Shown: positions 10,600 through 21,080 of the stretch, piece after piece
Layout of the letters: every line of letters starts with the position of its first letter
Position numbering within the stretch: position 1 is the first letter of the stretch
From: Sthenelais limicola
Taxonomy: Eukaryota > Annelida > Polychaeta > Phyllodocida > Sigalionidae
Length of the DNA stretch: 64,000 nt
Assembly (NCBI GenBank): GCA_942159475.1
Contig: OW804097.1
Location: forward strand, 109,864,582 to 109,928,581
Direction of reading: 5' to 3'
Position numbers and translations under genes: made by a program
Notes under the pieces: model-generated
What the model saw: only the letters and a program-made list of their open reading frames with translations
Told to the model about the DNA's origin: nothing
Database searches by the model: none

Positions 10600-11360
10600 G
10601 TAAATATAGGTGACATAGTGCCCATATGGGGTCTTAATTATACTGAACATAGGTCACAAAGTGCCCAAATGGGGGTCTATACTGAACGTAGTTCACACAG
10701 TGCCCAAATGGGGGTCTATACTGAACATAGGTCACACAGTGCCCATATGGGGTCTTATACTGAACATAGGTCGCACAGTGCCCATATGGGGTCTTACACT
10801 GAACATAGGTTAAAAAGTGCCCATATGGCGGTCTATACTGAAAATAGGTCACACAGTGCCCAAATGAGGGAATATACTACACATAGGTCATACAGTGCCC
10901 AAATGAGGGACTATACTAAACATAGGTCATACAGTGCCCAAATGAGGGACTATACTAAACATAGGTCATACAGTGCCCAAATGGGGAATATATACTACAC
11001 ATAGGTCATACAGTGCCCAAATGAGGGACTATACTACACATAGGTCACACAGTGCCCAAATGAGGGACTATACTACACATAGGTCATACAGTGCCCAAAT
11101 GGGGAATATATACTACACATAGGTCACACAGTGCCCAAATGAGGGACTATATATACTACACATAGGTCACACAGTGCCCAAATGAGGGACTATACTACAC
11201 ATAGGTCATACAGTGCCCAAATGAGGGACTACACTACACATAGGTCATACAGTGTCCAAATGGGGGTCTATACTTAACCTACATCACACAGTGTCCATAT
11301 AAGGGGTCCTATACTTAACTTATGTCAATCAGTGCTCATATGGGGTCCTATACTTAACCA
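10600..11360 (+). repeat. 39-bp minisatellite, array 1
   Basis: About 19 tandem copies of a unit of the form ACTGAACATAGGTCACACAG followed by TGCCCATATGGGGGTCTAT. Because 39 is divisible by 3, open frames repeat a 13-residue block (YTEHRSHSAQMGV type). The arrays lie upstream of the first recognised USP-like exon. Confidence 0.95.
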
Positions 11361-12085
11361 ACAAGACTAGAGGGGAAGAGAGGACCAGGTCCAAAGCCCT
11401 AAACTTCTAAGGCAGAATGTATACCTTATCGGGTATAATTTATCTAACCAGTCCTCCAGTGCCACACAGCATGAAACCACAGGCCAGGCGGCAATCCTTT
11501 AGTCCCAAGCTTGTTTTCAGCCTCAAACTCAATTTTCTTAAACTCCCATAAAAGCCCCTGACCCACATAAACTTACAAGAAAACAGGGTTTTACTTTGGG
11601 CCCAGATTGTGGCCAGGTTGCTTATGATATCTATATGGTAAGCATTTGGTGTGAATCCCCTTGTATTTAGCTTTCAGATGGTATGTTCCCCTTTTCAAAG
11701 GACCAATATGACCCGGATCTATTTAGCTGAGTATTAAGGTCTCAAATTCTCATGAATATTTGTAATTTATATAATGTTCCGATCTGGTGGAAGAATAAAC
11801 ATTAATTGGACATGTATATAATAGTTTGAATTAGCTGTTCAAGCTTGTCCCATCATTTTCACCAGATCGGAAGGTATCAAAATAGCAAAATTATTGGGCC
11901 TACACGCAACAGCCATTGTAAAGCAGCTGAAGATGGAGACATGTGGAGTGACCACATCTGCCCACGTCCAAGAAAACCACACACCACTATCTGTCATTAG
12001 CCCTTAATGAGTGATAATTATCCTGGCCCAACAGAACTAACCTGCAAAAGGGGAGTCCAAGTATGAATAAAATCTTTAAAAATAG
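11361..12085. other. Unique spacer between minisatellite arrays, with a small inverted repeat
   Basis: No gene is recognised. TTCCGATCTGGTG near 11777 is matched by CACCAGATCGGAA near 11860, a 13-bp perfect inverted repeat about 100 bp across, possibly a hairpin element. Confidence 0.5.
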
Positions 12086-12786
12086 TGAACATAGGTCACA
12101 CAGTGCCAACATGGGGGACTTTACTAAACATGGTCACACAGTGCCCAAATGGGGGACTATACTTAACAAAGGTCACACAATGCCCATATGGGAGACTTTA
12201 CTAAACATAGGTCACACAGTGCCCATATAGGGCTCTATACTTAACATAGGTCACACAGTGCCCATATGGGAATGTAGACTGAACATAGTTCACACAGTGC
12301 CCATATGGGGGAATATACTGAACATAGGTCATATAGTGCCCATATAGGGGACTTTACTAAGCATTGGTCATACAGTTTCCATATGGGGGTCCATACTGAA
12401 CATAGGTCACACAGTGACAATATGGGGGACTTTACTAAACATAGGTCATACAGTGCCAATATGGGGGACTTTACTGAAAATAGGTCACACAATGCCCATA
12501 TAGGGGACTATACTGAACATAGGTCACACAGTGCCCAAATGGTAGTCTATTCTAGCCATAGGTCATATAGTGCCCATATAGGGGACTTTACTAAGCATTG
12601 GTCATACAGTTTCCATATGGGGGTCTATACTGAACATAGGTCACACAGTGCCCATATGGGGGACTATACTGAACATAGGTCAAACAGTGCCCATATGGGG
12701 GACTATACTGAACATAGGTTACACTTTGCCAATATGGGGGACTATACTGAACATAGGTCACACAATGCCCATATGGGGGACTATAC
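12086..12786 (+). repeat. 39-bp minisatellite, array 2
   Basis: Same unit and orientation as array 1, about 18 copies, with variants such as GGGGGACTTTACTAAACATA. It ends abruptly where the orientation reverses. Confidence 0.95.
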
Positions 12787-13310
12787 TGTGTGACCCCCAT
12801 TCGGGCACTGTATGACCTATGGTCCCCCATTTGGGCACTGTATGACCTATCTTTAATATAGTCCCCCATTTGGGCAGTGTATGACCTAGGTGTAATATAG
12901 TCCCTCTTTTGGACACCGTGTGACCTATGTTAAGTATAGACCCCCATTTGGGCACTGTATGACCTATGTCGAGCATAGACCCCCATTGGGGCACTGTATG
13001 ACCTATGTTTAATATAGACCCTCATTTGGGCACTGTGTTACCTATGGTTAGATGAGAGTACCATGTGGGCACAATGTGACCTAGGTTCACTACAGTCCCC
13101 CATATGGGCACCGTGTAACCAATGTTCAGTATAGACCCCCATATGGGCACTGTGTAACCTATGTCTAGTTTAGTTCTCCGTATTGCGACTGTGTGATTTA
13201 TGTTCAGTTTAGGCCCCCATATGGGCACCAGGACCAATGGTTATTATAGTCTTTTATTGGTACTCGTTGACCAATAGATGTTCAGTATAGTCCCCCATAT
13301 AGGCTATATA
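12787..13310 (-). repeat. 39-bp minisatellite, inverted array
   Basis: The unit continues as its reverse complement (CCCCCATTTGGGCACTGTAT then GACCTATG...), about 13 copies that become more divergent towards 13310. Arrays 2 and 3 therefore meet head to head. Confidence 0.95.
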
Positions 13311-13798
13311 TTAAGAATGGGTTTAGATTTCGAAACTTTTATTATCGGATTGTTCTTGCTGACAGAGGAGAACTAAAACTAAGGGAGGTCTCCATGTTCA
13401 CGGGTGGATTTAAATTATTTGCGTACAGTGAACAATTCCCCAGTTGTCATTGACAAAAGGGGTACACCGTTATATCTAAATAAAGCTTTATCATTCATTT
13501 GGAATAAAATTCATTTTCATATAGAATATATAGTTATTGTTCATACCTCAGGGACTGTGCAATCTTCATATATATAAGTAATCAGACAGTGAACAAGTAT
13601 GGTCAGTTAGTGATCAGAGCTGAATACACACATTGTAAGGGGAAAATGACATGTTTTTAAATATTGGAACAAGGGCCTAGACTAGACTGCAATGATGAAA
13701 CAAAAATAGATAATATTTTGCCTTCAGTTTCCTAATTGAAGGTTAATGAGATATTGTTGATTGGAGCAAGGGCGAGTAGACCACAATAGAAAAATGAA
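13311..13798. other. Non-coding sequence, nothing recognised
   Basis: AT-rich DNA without a convincing open frame or motif. Confidence 0.4.
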
Positions 13799-13940
13799 AA
13801 AGAAATGAAATTTAAAAAAATTTGAAAAAAAAATATTTGAAAAAAAAAATTTAAAAAAAAACAAAAATTTGGAAAAAAAAAACAATTTGAAAAAAAAAAA
13901 AATTGAAAAAAAAATAAAAACTAAAAAAAACTAAAAAAAC
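13799..13940. repeat. A-rich low-complexity tract
   Basis: Runs of A broken by TTTG, TTTA or CT, with an irregular period of roughly 15 bases. Confidence 0.9.
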
Positions 13941-13948
13941 CGATGTAA

Positions 13949-14037
13949 TATGATAGGATGTAACAAGGTTGGTTTCTGACTTACTGTATACGTTGCCCAC
14001 AAGTTATTTTCGTCAGAAACTAACCGAGTTACATCCT
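13949..14037. repeat. 28-bp inverted repeat (hairpin)
   Basis: The left arm begins ATAGGATGTAAC and ends GTTTCTGAC. The right arm begins GTCAGAAAC and ends GTTACATCCTAT. The arms differ at about three positions and enclose about 33 bases. Confidence 0.75.
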
Positions 14038-14439
14038 ATTTTTATACCACGATCTCATGTTGTAAAATAAATGAATAAACAAACTATTTATTTACCTCGC
14101 TTCTCTCCAATGATCCGCCATATTGATTTGGTTTATGCCAAATCACTAAACAAGCGTATAACTGATTGGCTAATCAACGACGGCACAGTGGCATATGACG
14201 TCACGAATGGGCGTGACGTCATGAGCGAGTGAAACGTCAACCAATGAGAATGCTTCTTAGATTTAGGCCAAAAAAAGTTCATATTTTCACGTGTGGATCC
14301 ATTCAACAAAACACAATAGCAGGTATCCACTCATTTGCTGCTTGTACAACCCCCGATCGTGGTATAATTATTGAAGAAATTAATTTAAACAAATTGAAAA
14401 TAACAAGGTTTCCTAATGGGACAATTGTAATGACATTTT

Positions 14440-14770
14440 GTAAGAGGGAGAGAGAGGAGAGAGAGGAGAGAGGGAGAGAGAGAGGAGAGGGAGAGAGAGG
14501 GAGGGAGAGAGAGAGAGAGGGAGGGAGAGAGAGAGGAGAGGGAGAGAGAGGGAGGGAGAGAGAGAGGGAGGGAGAGAGAGAAAGAGAGAGAGAGGGGGAG
14601 AGAGAGGAGAGAGAGAGAGGGAGGGTGGGAGAGAGGGGAGAGAGAGAGAGGGAGGGAGAGAGGGGAGAGAGAGAGGGAGAGAGAGAGGAGAGAGGGAGGG
14701 AGAGAGAGAGAGGAGAGAGGGAGGGAGGGAGAGAGAGAGAGGGGGAGAGAGAGAGGGAGGGAGGGACAGG
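14440..14770. repeat. GA-rich (GAGAGAGGG)n low-complexity tract
   Basis: About 330 bases almost entirely G and A on the plus strand. The long open frames it creates on both strands (Arg/Glu-rich, or Ser/Leu/Pro-rich in antisense) are compositional artefacts. Confidence 0.95.
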
Positions 14771-14838
14771 AGATGGATATATTGGAGAGAATAGAGGGAG
14801 GAGTGGGAGAGAGGAGGTAGATAGATGGAAGCTAGCTA

Positions 14839-14962
14839 GGGTTTGGTCAGTTGAATTTTTATCCATCGAGGTTGCAGGGGGAAGACAGAGGGGCGTAGCG
14901 TAGCATAGCCCCAAGGTCTCCCTCCGCAACCAAGATGGATAAAAATTCAGCTGACCAAACCC
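14839..14962. repeat. 29-bp inverted repeat flanking a 66-bp loop
   Basis: GGGTTTGGTCAGTTGAATTT (arm continues to TATCCATC) pairs with GATGGATAAAAATTCAGCTG followed by ACCAAACCC, with one mismatch. Weaker pairing continues inward (GTTGC/GCAAC), as in a foldback element. Confidence 0.75.
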
Positions 14963-15234
14963 GTGGTTGATTCCATATTTATTTCACCCCGTACATCGTT
15001 TTAATGAATGAAACTTTTGATTTTAAGTTCCTAGCTTTATCATTTCCAGAGAAAATCGGTAAAACGATCGAGTGGGCGATAATATGAGCAAAATCAAAAT
15101 GTCAAAATGTTGTATCAGTCGGGGGCGTGGTAATTTTCATGTTATCTCACGCTCCCACTGAGCGGGAGATACAATGCTGAAGGTATAGGCAACTCCCAAG
15201 AGGGGTGAAATAAAGAGCATGGGCTGATGGGTCA

Positions 15235-15355
15235 CACAGTGCCCACCACCATGGCCCCCAATAGGCAACAGGCAACATAGGCAACAGATGGCCCCCAATG
15301 GCAATAGGCAACATAGGCAATAGGCAACATAGGCAACAGATGGTAGGCCACACAG
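15235..15355. repeat. Short tandem repeats of GGCAACATAGGCAATA type
   Basis: Repeated GGCAACATAGGCAA and TGGCCCCCAATAGGCAA blocks. Overlapping open frames on the minus strand reflect the repeat. Confidence 0.7.
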
Positions 15356-15639
15356 TGCCCGAGAATGGGTATGGTGTACTGCACGGCCAGCGTGGTAACT
15401 GTAGTACACAAAGTCGCCACCAACTCTCAGTGCCACCTTCCCGCTCAGACCACTGCTAAACATAGCTATTTCTAGTGCTCTACTACAGGGCATACATTGA
15501 TGTTTAAGTATGCAGCCTGCTCTGATCTTCCGCGGAGACAATTGCGGATACATTGTCCATAAAGCCCACTATCCACTTAGCCGATTTAAAAGCAATTTCA
15601 ACCCAATTTCTGAGCTGATTCAAGCTTCCCGGGGAGTCT

Positions 15640-15990
15640 TAGTTCAGTTAGAACTCAAGGGTTCTCCCAAGCTAAGCCTTTCTCAGTGCAGTTTCTAACA
15701 AGCCATACGGACTGGTTGGTTCTTTCCCAGCCACTCAATAAATTCAATAAAGAATTTCTCAAATGTCGTGAAAGGGCAGCATGACTTATCCGATATATCA
15801 GCCACCGACTTCTCGTTGTGTATAACTTTTGTGGAACCATCAGGAAAGTTCCACCTGTACTTTAAAGCCTAAGTTCCATATTGCAATCTTGATGGAGCTT
15901 TACACGTGCGCTTAGCCCTTGCAATTACTGGTGGAACACTGTCCGTCTTCTTCACAGGAGAAATAGGAATATTTTGAACAATGTCCTCCC
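15640..15990 (-). mobile_element. 3' part of the Gypsy-like element, downstream of integrase
   Basis: On the minus strand the sequence reads SPVKKTDSVPPVIARAKRTC then KAPSRLQYGT, a stop, and KYRWNFPDGSTKVIHNEKS in the same direction. It follows the integrase C-terminal piece at 16.2 kb. It is degenerate, and no LTR could be matched between the two ends of the element. Confidence 0.45.
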
Positions 15991-16001
15991 CCTCCCTCTT
16001 T

Positions 16002-16395
16002 TTAAGCTAAGGGCTTAGCAGAATCCGCCCAAACCAGAGGAACTGGTTGCTTTTTTACAACTGTATCCGTCTTAGCTTCTTTGGGCCTGCTTCTATTCTT
16101 AGAAGGGAGCACAACCGGAGAAATTTTTAATTTCTTCTTCTTCTTCTTCTTCTTCTTCTTCTTCTGAGACTTCTTCTTACCAACCCGGATAACAGCAGTC
16201 CTCATCAAAGGCGGGTTTCAGATAATCTACATGATATCTGACGATTCCTTCAGTCGTCTCATAGGTCAATTCATAGGTAGTACCCCCTATGAATCTACGC
16301 ACTTTGAAAGGCCCATCCCACTTGGGACCGTACTTCTTATTAGCCTTAAAGGTGAAATGTAAAGGATTTGTTTTGGTGTTTGATACATTCGGGGG
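16002..16395 (-). mobile_element. Gypsy integrase C-terminal domain, separated from its core
   Basis: Reading on the minus strand: TKTNPLHFTFKANKKYGPKW, DGPFKVRRFIGGTTYELTYE, then GIVRYHVDYLKPAFDED. This is the integrase C-terminal SH3-like segment (GPxW.GPF.V......Y.L......YHVDYLKP). An acidic/TTC-repeat region follows (poly-Glu in one frame). It lies about 1.9 kb from the catalytic core at 18.3-18.8 kb, so foreign DNA or a rearrangement separates the two. Confidence 0.7.
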
Positions 16396-18289
16396 AATAT
16401 TTTGAAACGATCTACAAAGTTATAGCTTCCAACGTAAGAAATTAAACCAGTGGGAAGTGTATAAGCGCTGCCATTTAGTGAGCTACTGCAACCCAGCGCG
16501 GCAAGGGTGAGTAGCCATCTTGCCACGGGTCCAGCGGCCTGTGACGTCATCCATGTCCCACGCGACTGGTAGGCCTAGGTCTGAGTATATAGAACTGTAG
16601 GCACTAGAGTTCTATGGTCCAATGTAGCAGGGGGGGGGAGTCATCCTTTTATTCTAGCTTATTCTCTACTAAGTACCCGTCTCCCACTCTCCCCACACTT
16701 CCCCCTCTCTCTCTTTTCCCTCCCCCTCCCCCTCTGACTTTCATACCTGTTTTTCTCTCCCAATCCCATCTCCGATCCCCCCCTCCTCTTCCTCATGATC
16801 CCCCTCCCCGCTTTCTCTCCCTTCCCCTACATCCTCTCCCTCCTCTCTTCCATCCTCTTCTTTCCCTCTCCTATTCCTACAACCTCTTCTTTATTCTCCC
16901 ACTCCTCTGCATGTAGGACCCCCCCCCCCCCACACACACACATACTCTTCTGAGTCTTCTGTGTCTGTTTTTCTCTCCCAGCCCCATCAATTTACCCACC
17001 CACAAATTACCCTAAATTTAAGAAGTTTAAATTATGAAATATCATCCATTCGTTTGATAGAGTTTTTGTCTTAATCTAAGTTAATGTCTAACAGATCCAT
17101 AAATGCAGAGCTATTATATACATAGCTCTGATAAATGTAACAAATGAGGGAGAAAGAGAGGGGGAGGCAGGAGAGAGGGAAGAAATTTACCAGACCACAA
17201 ATAACTTCTCAATGAAATCCTATGGGTGCTAATTTCCTAGGCCTACTCTGTTAAATAGGTCCCCCTGGACGTAGGTTGTGGGAATGACATAGTATCTCAC
17301 AGGGGCAGATGAGTACAGATAGTTTGTAATACAACAAATTCCGAGAACATTCGGGATAAAGAAACCCCTCTTTCTACCATTTCTTTTCTACCTCTTTTCG
17401 TAGAAATCGCTCTACCCTTATATTATATGGATAATACTTTTGCCCTTGTATGTTAACAGTAGATCTACCCAATAGTTAAACTTCGTTTTTTTAACAATAT
17501 GCCCGTTTTTCACAAAAACGCACTGTGGAATAGCTACGAATCTCATGTAGATATTACAAGTAAAATAGGAAGGGAAGCGAATTTTATTGGGGCAAAAAAA
17601 ATGTGGAATATCCCTGAAAATGTAAGACCTGATGATGACAGGGACTCTCTGATTATAAAGGTGAAAGAGTAATGGGTAGCCACAGGGAGGGTAGAGAAGC
17701 TGAATAACTATACATATATAATCAGAGTATGAAATTAGCACCCGCCCACCGCCAAATGCGGGTAAAAAACGATGCGGGTGGGTAAAACCCAAGAGTTCCC
17801 CACCCTCCTTGGCGGGTGAAGGAAAGTGAGACAGAGTGAGAGTGAGACACAGAGAGTAGAAATTAACGTCCATTATGTGTGATGTGTTTGTGTTCATTTC
17901 ATAATAATATGTTACTAAGGATATGTTCTCAGGAATAATAGAACCAGTGGGGCATACTAAGGTCCCCTCATATAATTACTTATTCCTAATCATGTTTAGA
18001 ATATCCGCATGAATGCCATCCATAAATTGAGCCTTACAACAACAACCAACACCTACATGCTATGAGACAATGCTTAGCCAGGCTAAAGCAGGCCTTAGCT
18101 TGGTCGCAGATGACGTCACAGCGGTGGGGCGCGAATACACACCCTCTACTAAGGCAAACTGAGCCCCATTTGTGTACTCATAAGAAAGTTGTGAAAAATG
18201 GGCATTAAAAGATTTTTTTTGATTTTTTCAATCTCAGATGCCATCGATAGCACCACCACAAATGTAAATCGGCCCTTATCTCGAATTTT
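16396..18289. other. DNA interrupting the Gypsy integrase
   Basis: Contains a C/T-rich tract (16660-16930), a CA run near 16935 and otherwise AT-rich sequence with no recognised gene. It sits between the integrase core and its C-terminal domain, both of which read on the minus strand. Each side has a GTGACGTCAT motif in opposite orientation (near 16540 and 18110), possibly part of inverted ends. Confidence 0.45.
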
Positions 18290-18781
18290 AGAATTTTCAT
18301 TACACTTGACCTTTAACATGTCCAACAAACTTCGCAACAGCTGAGACCTGAATTCCGGCGCCCCGTCCGTTTGCAACGAAACCGGACAACCGAATCTCAG
18401 AACCCACTCTCTAAACAGAACTTCAGCACATCTTTCGGCCGTGTGGTCCGGCATAGGAAATGCTTCCGCCCATTTTGAGAAATGGTCTGTAATCACCATT
18501 ACGTAGTTGTTTCCTCTAGGGGTAGTCTTAAATGGACCAATGATGTCCAACGCTATTCTACTCCATCGTTCACCATGGATTTCCTTTTTCAAAGGTGTAA
18601 TACCTCGTCCGCCTCTAGATTTTCGCATGCTGCATTCAGGGCAAGCCCTAAGCCATCTTTTCAAGTCATACCGCATTCCAGGCCAAAAATATTTCATTTT
18701 TGCCTTCCAGCTGGTCTTGAAATCACCATAATGGCCCTCCAACTGGGAACCATGCAGACAACGGAAAATATTTTTCCTCAT
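18290..18781 (-). mobile_element. Gypsy integrase: zinc-binding region and catalytic core, truncated
   Basis: Integrase inserts the retrotransposon cDNA into the genome. Visible: part of the HHCC zinc module (H...GHYG and CPECSMRK), YFWPGMRYDLKRW, then the core with ALDIIGPF (first Asp), YVMVITDHFSKWAEAFPMPD and LQTDGAPEF (second Asp). The frame leaves the family pattern after LDMLKVKC, before the catalytic Glu, so the domain is broken. An in-frame TAG lies between it and the upstream RNase H region. Confidence 0.85.
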
Positions 18782-18853
18782 AGAGGCAGGAATTATCTTC
18801 CTGACATACGTGTGCCCAGTGTTCTTACGCAGCCACCGCAGACATAAGACACC

Positions 18854-19797
18854 CTAGACGATCTCCAAATTATCTCTGTTACGGATGTAAGTACAGAATT
18901 CCTGCGGCTCACCAGACAATTGTTCTTTGCTGGGAACCGGACTGGATCCGTCCAATACAGCCATAACTCTCTTCAAGAGGGGATCACCTTGTTGAGCATC
19001 CCGGATTTCATCCTCCAAGGAACCAAGAACAACCACAGCCTCCGCAATTACAGCATCATGGACACCACAGTCGGGACAGCCGGGATTCCCGCATTTCCTG
19101 GTCGGAATTCGTGACAATCCGTCCGCATTGGCATGTTTCTTCCCCGCTCTGTGAAGTATCATACTCTGCTCCAAACCATATTCTTGCATCGTGGCTAACC
19201 ACCTGGCAAGCATATCTGTTGGATCCTTAACGTTCAGGAGCCATCTGAGGGAAGCATGATCCGTTCTCACGTAAAAATTACGGTTGCCAAGGAGATAGTG
19301 TCTAAACTTATCAAGTAAGATAGCACTGCCAACAACTCACGTTTCGTAGCACAGTAATTCTTCTGTGGCTTGGTGAGGCTGTTACTAGCGTATCCCAATA
19401 CGACTTCTTTGCCGTCTTGCATTTGAGACAGAACTCCGGCCATTGCAAAGCCACTGGCATCTGTATCCAAGATAAAATAACCTTCCTTTCTAGGATACCC
19501 GAGAATCGGAGCTGATGTTAATAAAGCTTTAGCTGTCTTAAAAGCTTCATCACACTTCTTAGTCCACACTATAGGTTTACTATAGCGTTTCTCAACCCCA
19601 GCGTCCGTCACAATCTTTTGCAGAGGAGCTACAATTCCACCAAAGTTAGGCTGAAACTCCCTGTAATAGGAAGCAAAACCAAGGAATTGTCTCACTTCTT
19701 TAGCAGTTTTTGGGATAGGCCATTCCTGCACTTTAACTATCTTAGCCGGATCCGCCCGGATTCCAGCAGCAGAAACAATTCTACCCAAATATTTCAC
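18854..19797 (-). mobile_element. Gypsy RNase H region of pol
   Basis: Follows the RT. KYLGRIVSAAGIRADPAKI and VRQFLGFASYYREF are the RT connection. Then YFILDTDASGFAMAGVLSQ (first Asp), KRELLAVLSY (Glu), RTDHASLRWLL (Asp) and KKHANADGLSR (last Asp). A frameshift near 19308 separates the Glu box from RTDH. The sequence continues into a cysteine segment (CGNPGCPDCG) that leads towards integrase. Confidence 0.85.
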
Positions 19798-20381
19798 CTC
19801 TTTCCGGAAGAACTCGCATTTCTTAGGTTTGAGCTTAAAAGTCCATATTCCCTAATGCGCTCCAATACCAATTTCAGGTTGTCCGCACACTCCTGGACAG
19901 TCTTCCCAAAGACCACCACGTCATCCAGGTATACCAAACAAGCTTTCCAACGCAATCCGTCCAACATACGGTCCATCATGCGCTGGAAAGTGGCAGGGGT
20001 GTTACACAGTCCAAAAGCCATAACTTTAAACTGGAACAGACCCACACTGGACAGAAAAGCAGTTTTGTGCTTACTTTCCTCATCCATTGCAACCTGCCAA
20101 TATCCGGACTCCAAGTCTAAAGTGCAAAACCATTGGTTCCCACCCAAGGCTTCAACACATTCGTCAATCCGAGGAAGATGGAAACTATCCTTCTTAGTCA
20201 CGGAATTCAGCTGGCGGTAGTCTACACAGAAGCTCTGTGTTCCGTTTTTCTTAGCAACCATAACTATGGGAGCTCCCCACGGACTACTACTATGCTCTAT
20301 TCTGCCTTCTTTATACATTTTCCAGATTTCAGCCTCTGCTCCATCCCGCCTAGCCACTGGTATTTCCCCAACAATTTGCAA
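19794..20381 (-). mobile_element. Gypsy reverse transcriptase
   Basis: RT of an LTR retrotransposon. Motifs in order: SSPWGAPIVMVAKKNG, CVDYRQLNSVTKKDSFHLPR, CTLDLESGYWQVAMDE (first Asp), KTAFLSSVGLFQFKVMAFGL, NTPATFQRMMDRML and CLVYLDDVVVFGKT (catalytic DD). The frame breaks after YGLLSSNLR and resumes shifted in the RNase H open frame. This family assignment is firm; Gypsy/Metaviridae-type order PR-RT-RH-IN is preserved on the minus strand. Confidence 0.9.
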
Positions 20382-20386
20382 TTGGA

Positions 20387-21080
20387 GACTGGGGGTGTCC
20401 GTGCGGAGTTTTCCGAAGTCTTAGAGGCGGGTACCTACTAGACATGTAATCATGTATGTCCGATCCCCTATCTTTAAAGGACAAAGCTCACTCCCATGAG
20501 TGGTTATAGGCAGCCCATTCCCCATTGCACACACCATTTGGACCGGAACCAAAGGTGGTTTGGAAGAAAGAGAATCATAGAATCTCTTGGTAACCAGGCT
20601 AGTAGTAGCACCAGGGTCCACCAGAAAATCCCCATTCTCACTGTCTAACCCCACTGGGGCATACCATCTCTCACGGACAATCAAATTATCCGTGATCCTC
20701 AGCGTCTTTGGCTGTTGCACAGAAACTTTCTGTATCCGCGCCGACCTGTTGGGGTTCTGCCCAACCACAACGATCAGATCTTCAACAGCTTGGTACCCGT
20801 CCTGACCCCATCTCACATGAGAATCAGAATCCGGGCTATCCAGGGAAATATTTCGACCTTTCCGGCAACGACCCGGGTTCTCTTGCTTCCAGAAGCGCTT
20901 GACCTTGTGACAAAGCTAACTCCTTACTAACAAGTGCCTGGGCGACACCCCCAGTCTCCATACTACTAGCTAAATCCGTCCGAGGTGTAGTACTATGAAG
21001 CGGCGTCCCCACGACCCCTATATCGCTTCCTATAAGGGCCGTGCGGAGTTTTCCGAAGTCTTAGAGCCGGGTACCTTCGA
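20387..21080. repeat. Duplicated 36-bp segment and an inverted 17-bp segment in gag/protease
   Basis: GTGCGGAGTTTTCCGAAGTC continuing TTAGAG-CGGGTACCT occurs near 20400 and again near 21042 in the same orientation. GGAGACTGGGGGTGTC near 20386 recurs as its reverse complement near 20948. This indicates a local rearrangement inside the element. Confidence 0.75.
20421..20816 (-). mobile_element. Gypsy aspartic protease region
   Basis: Retropepsin-like domain that processes Gag-Pol. GDFLVDPGATTSLV is the active-site loop; active enzymes read D-S/T-G-A, here D-P-G-A. Flanking features are GLDSENG upstream and TTHGSELCPLKIGDRTYMI downstream. The frame ends just after VGTRL within a 36-bp segment that is duplicated at 21.04 kb. 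Confidence 0.7.

Noticed and set aside
10528..13237. Open frames with 13-residue repeats (YTEHRSHSAQMGV type)
   Set aside because: A 39-bp minisatellite read in several frames on both strands; not evidence of a repeat protein.
14096..14121. Possible first exon of the USP-like gene (MADHWREAR followed by a GTAAAT donor, minus strand)
   Set aside because: Good start context, but its phase does not join the exon at 10500 and no intermediate exon was found. Kept only as a hint.
14133..14330. Minus-strand TCY motif as a candidate USP Cys box
   Set aside because: The surrounding residues (VDTCYCVLLNGS) lack the expected G-N-x-C-(Y/F)-x-N-(S/A) pattern, and no splice frame links it to the USP exons.
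14229..14929. 224- and 208-codon open frames over the GA tract
   Set aside because: Arg/Glu- or Ser/Leu/Pro-only sequence created by the (GAGAGAGGG)n tract; both strands are open for the same reason.
16287..16550. Minus-strand 87-codon frame with a hydrophobic start
   Set aside because: It overlaps the integrase C-terminal domain in another frame and has no family features; the signal-like stretch is likely chance.
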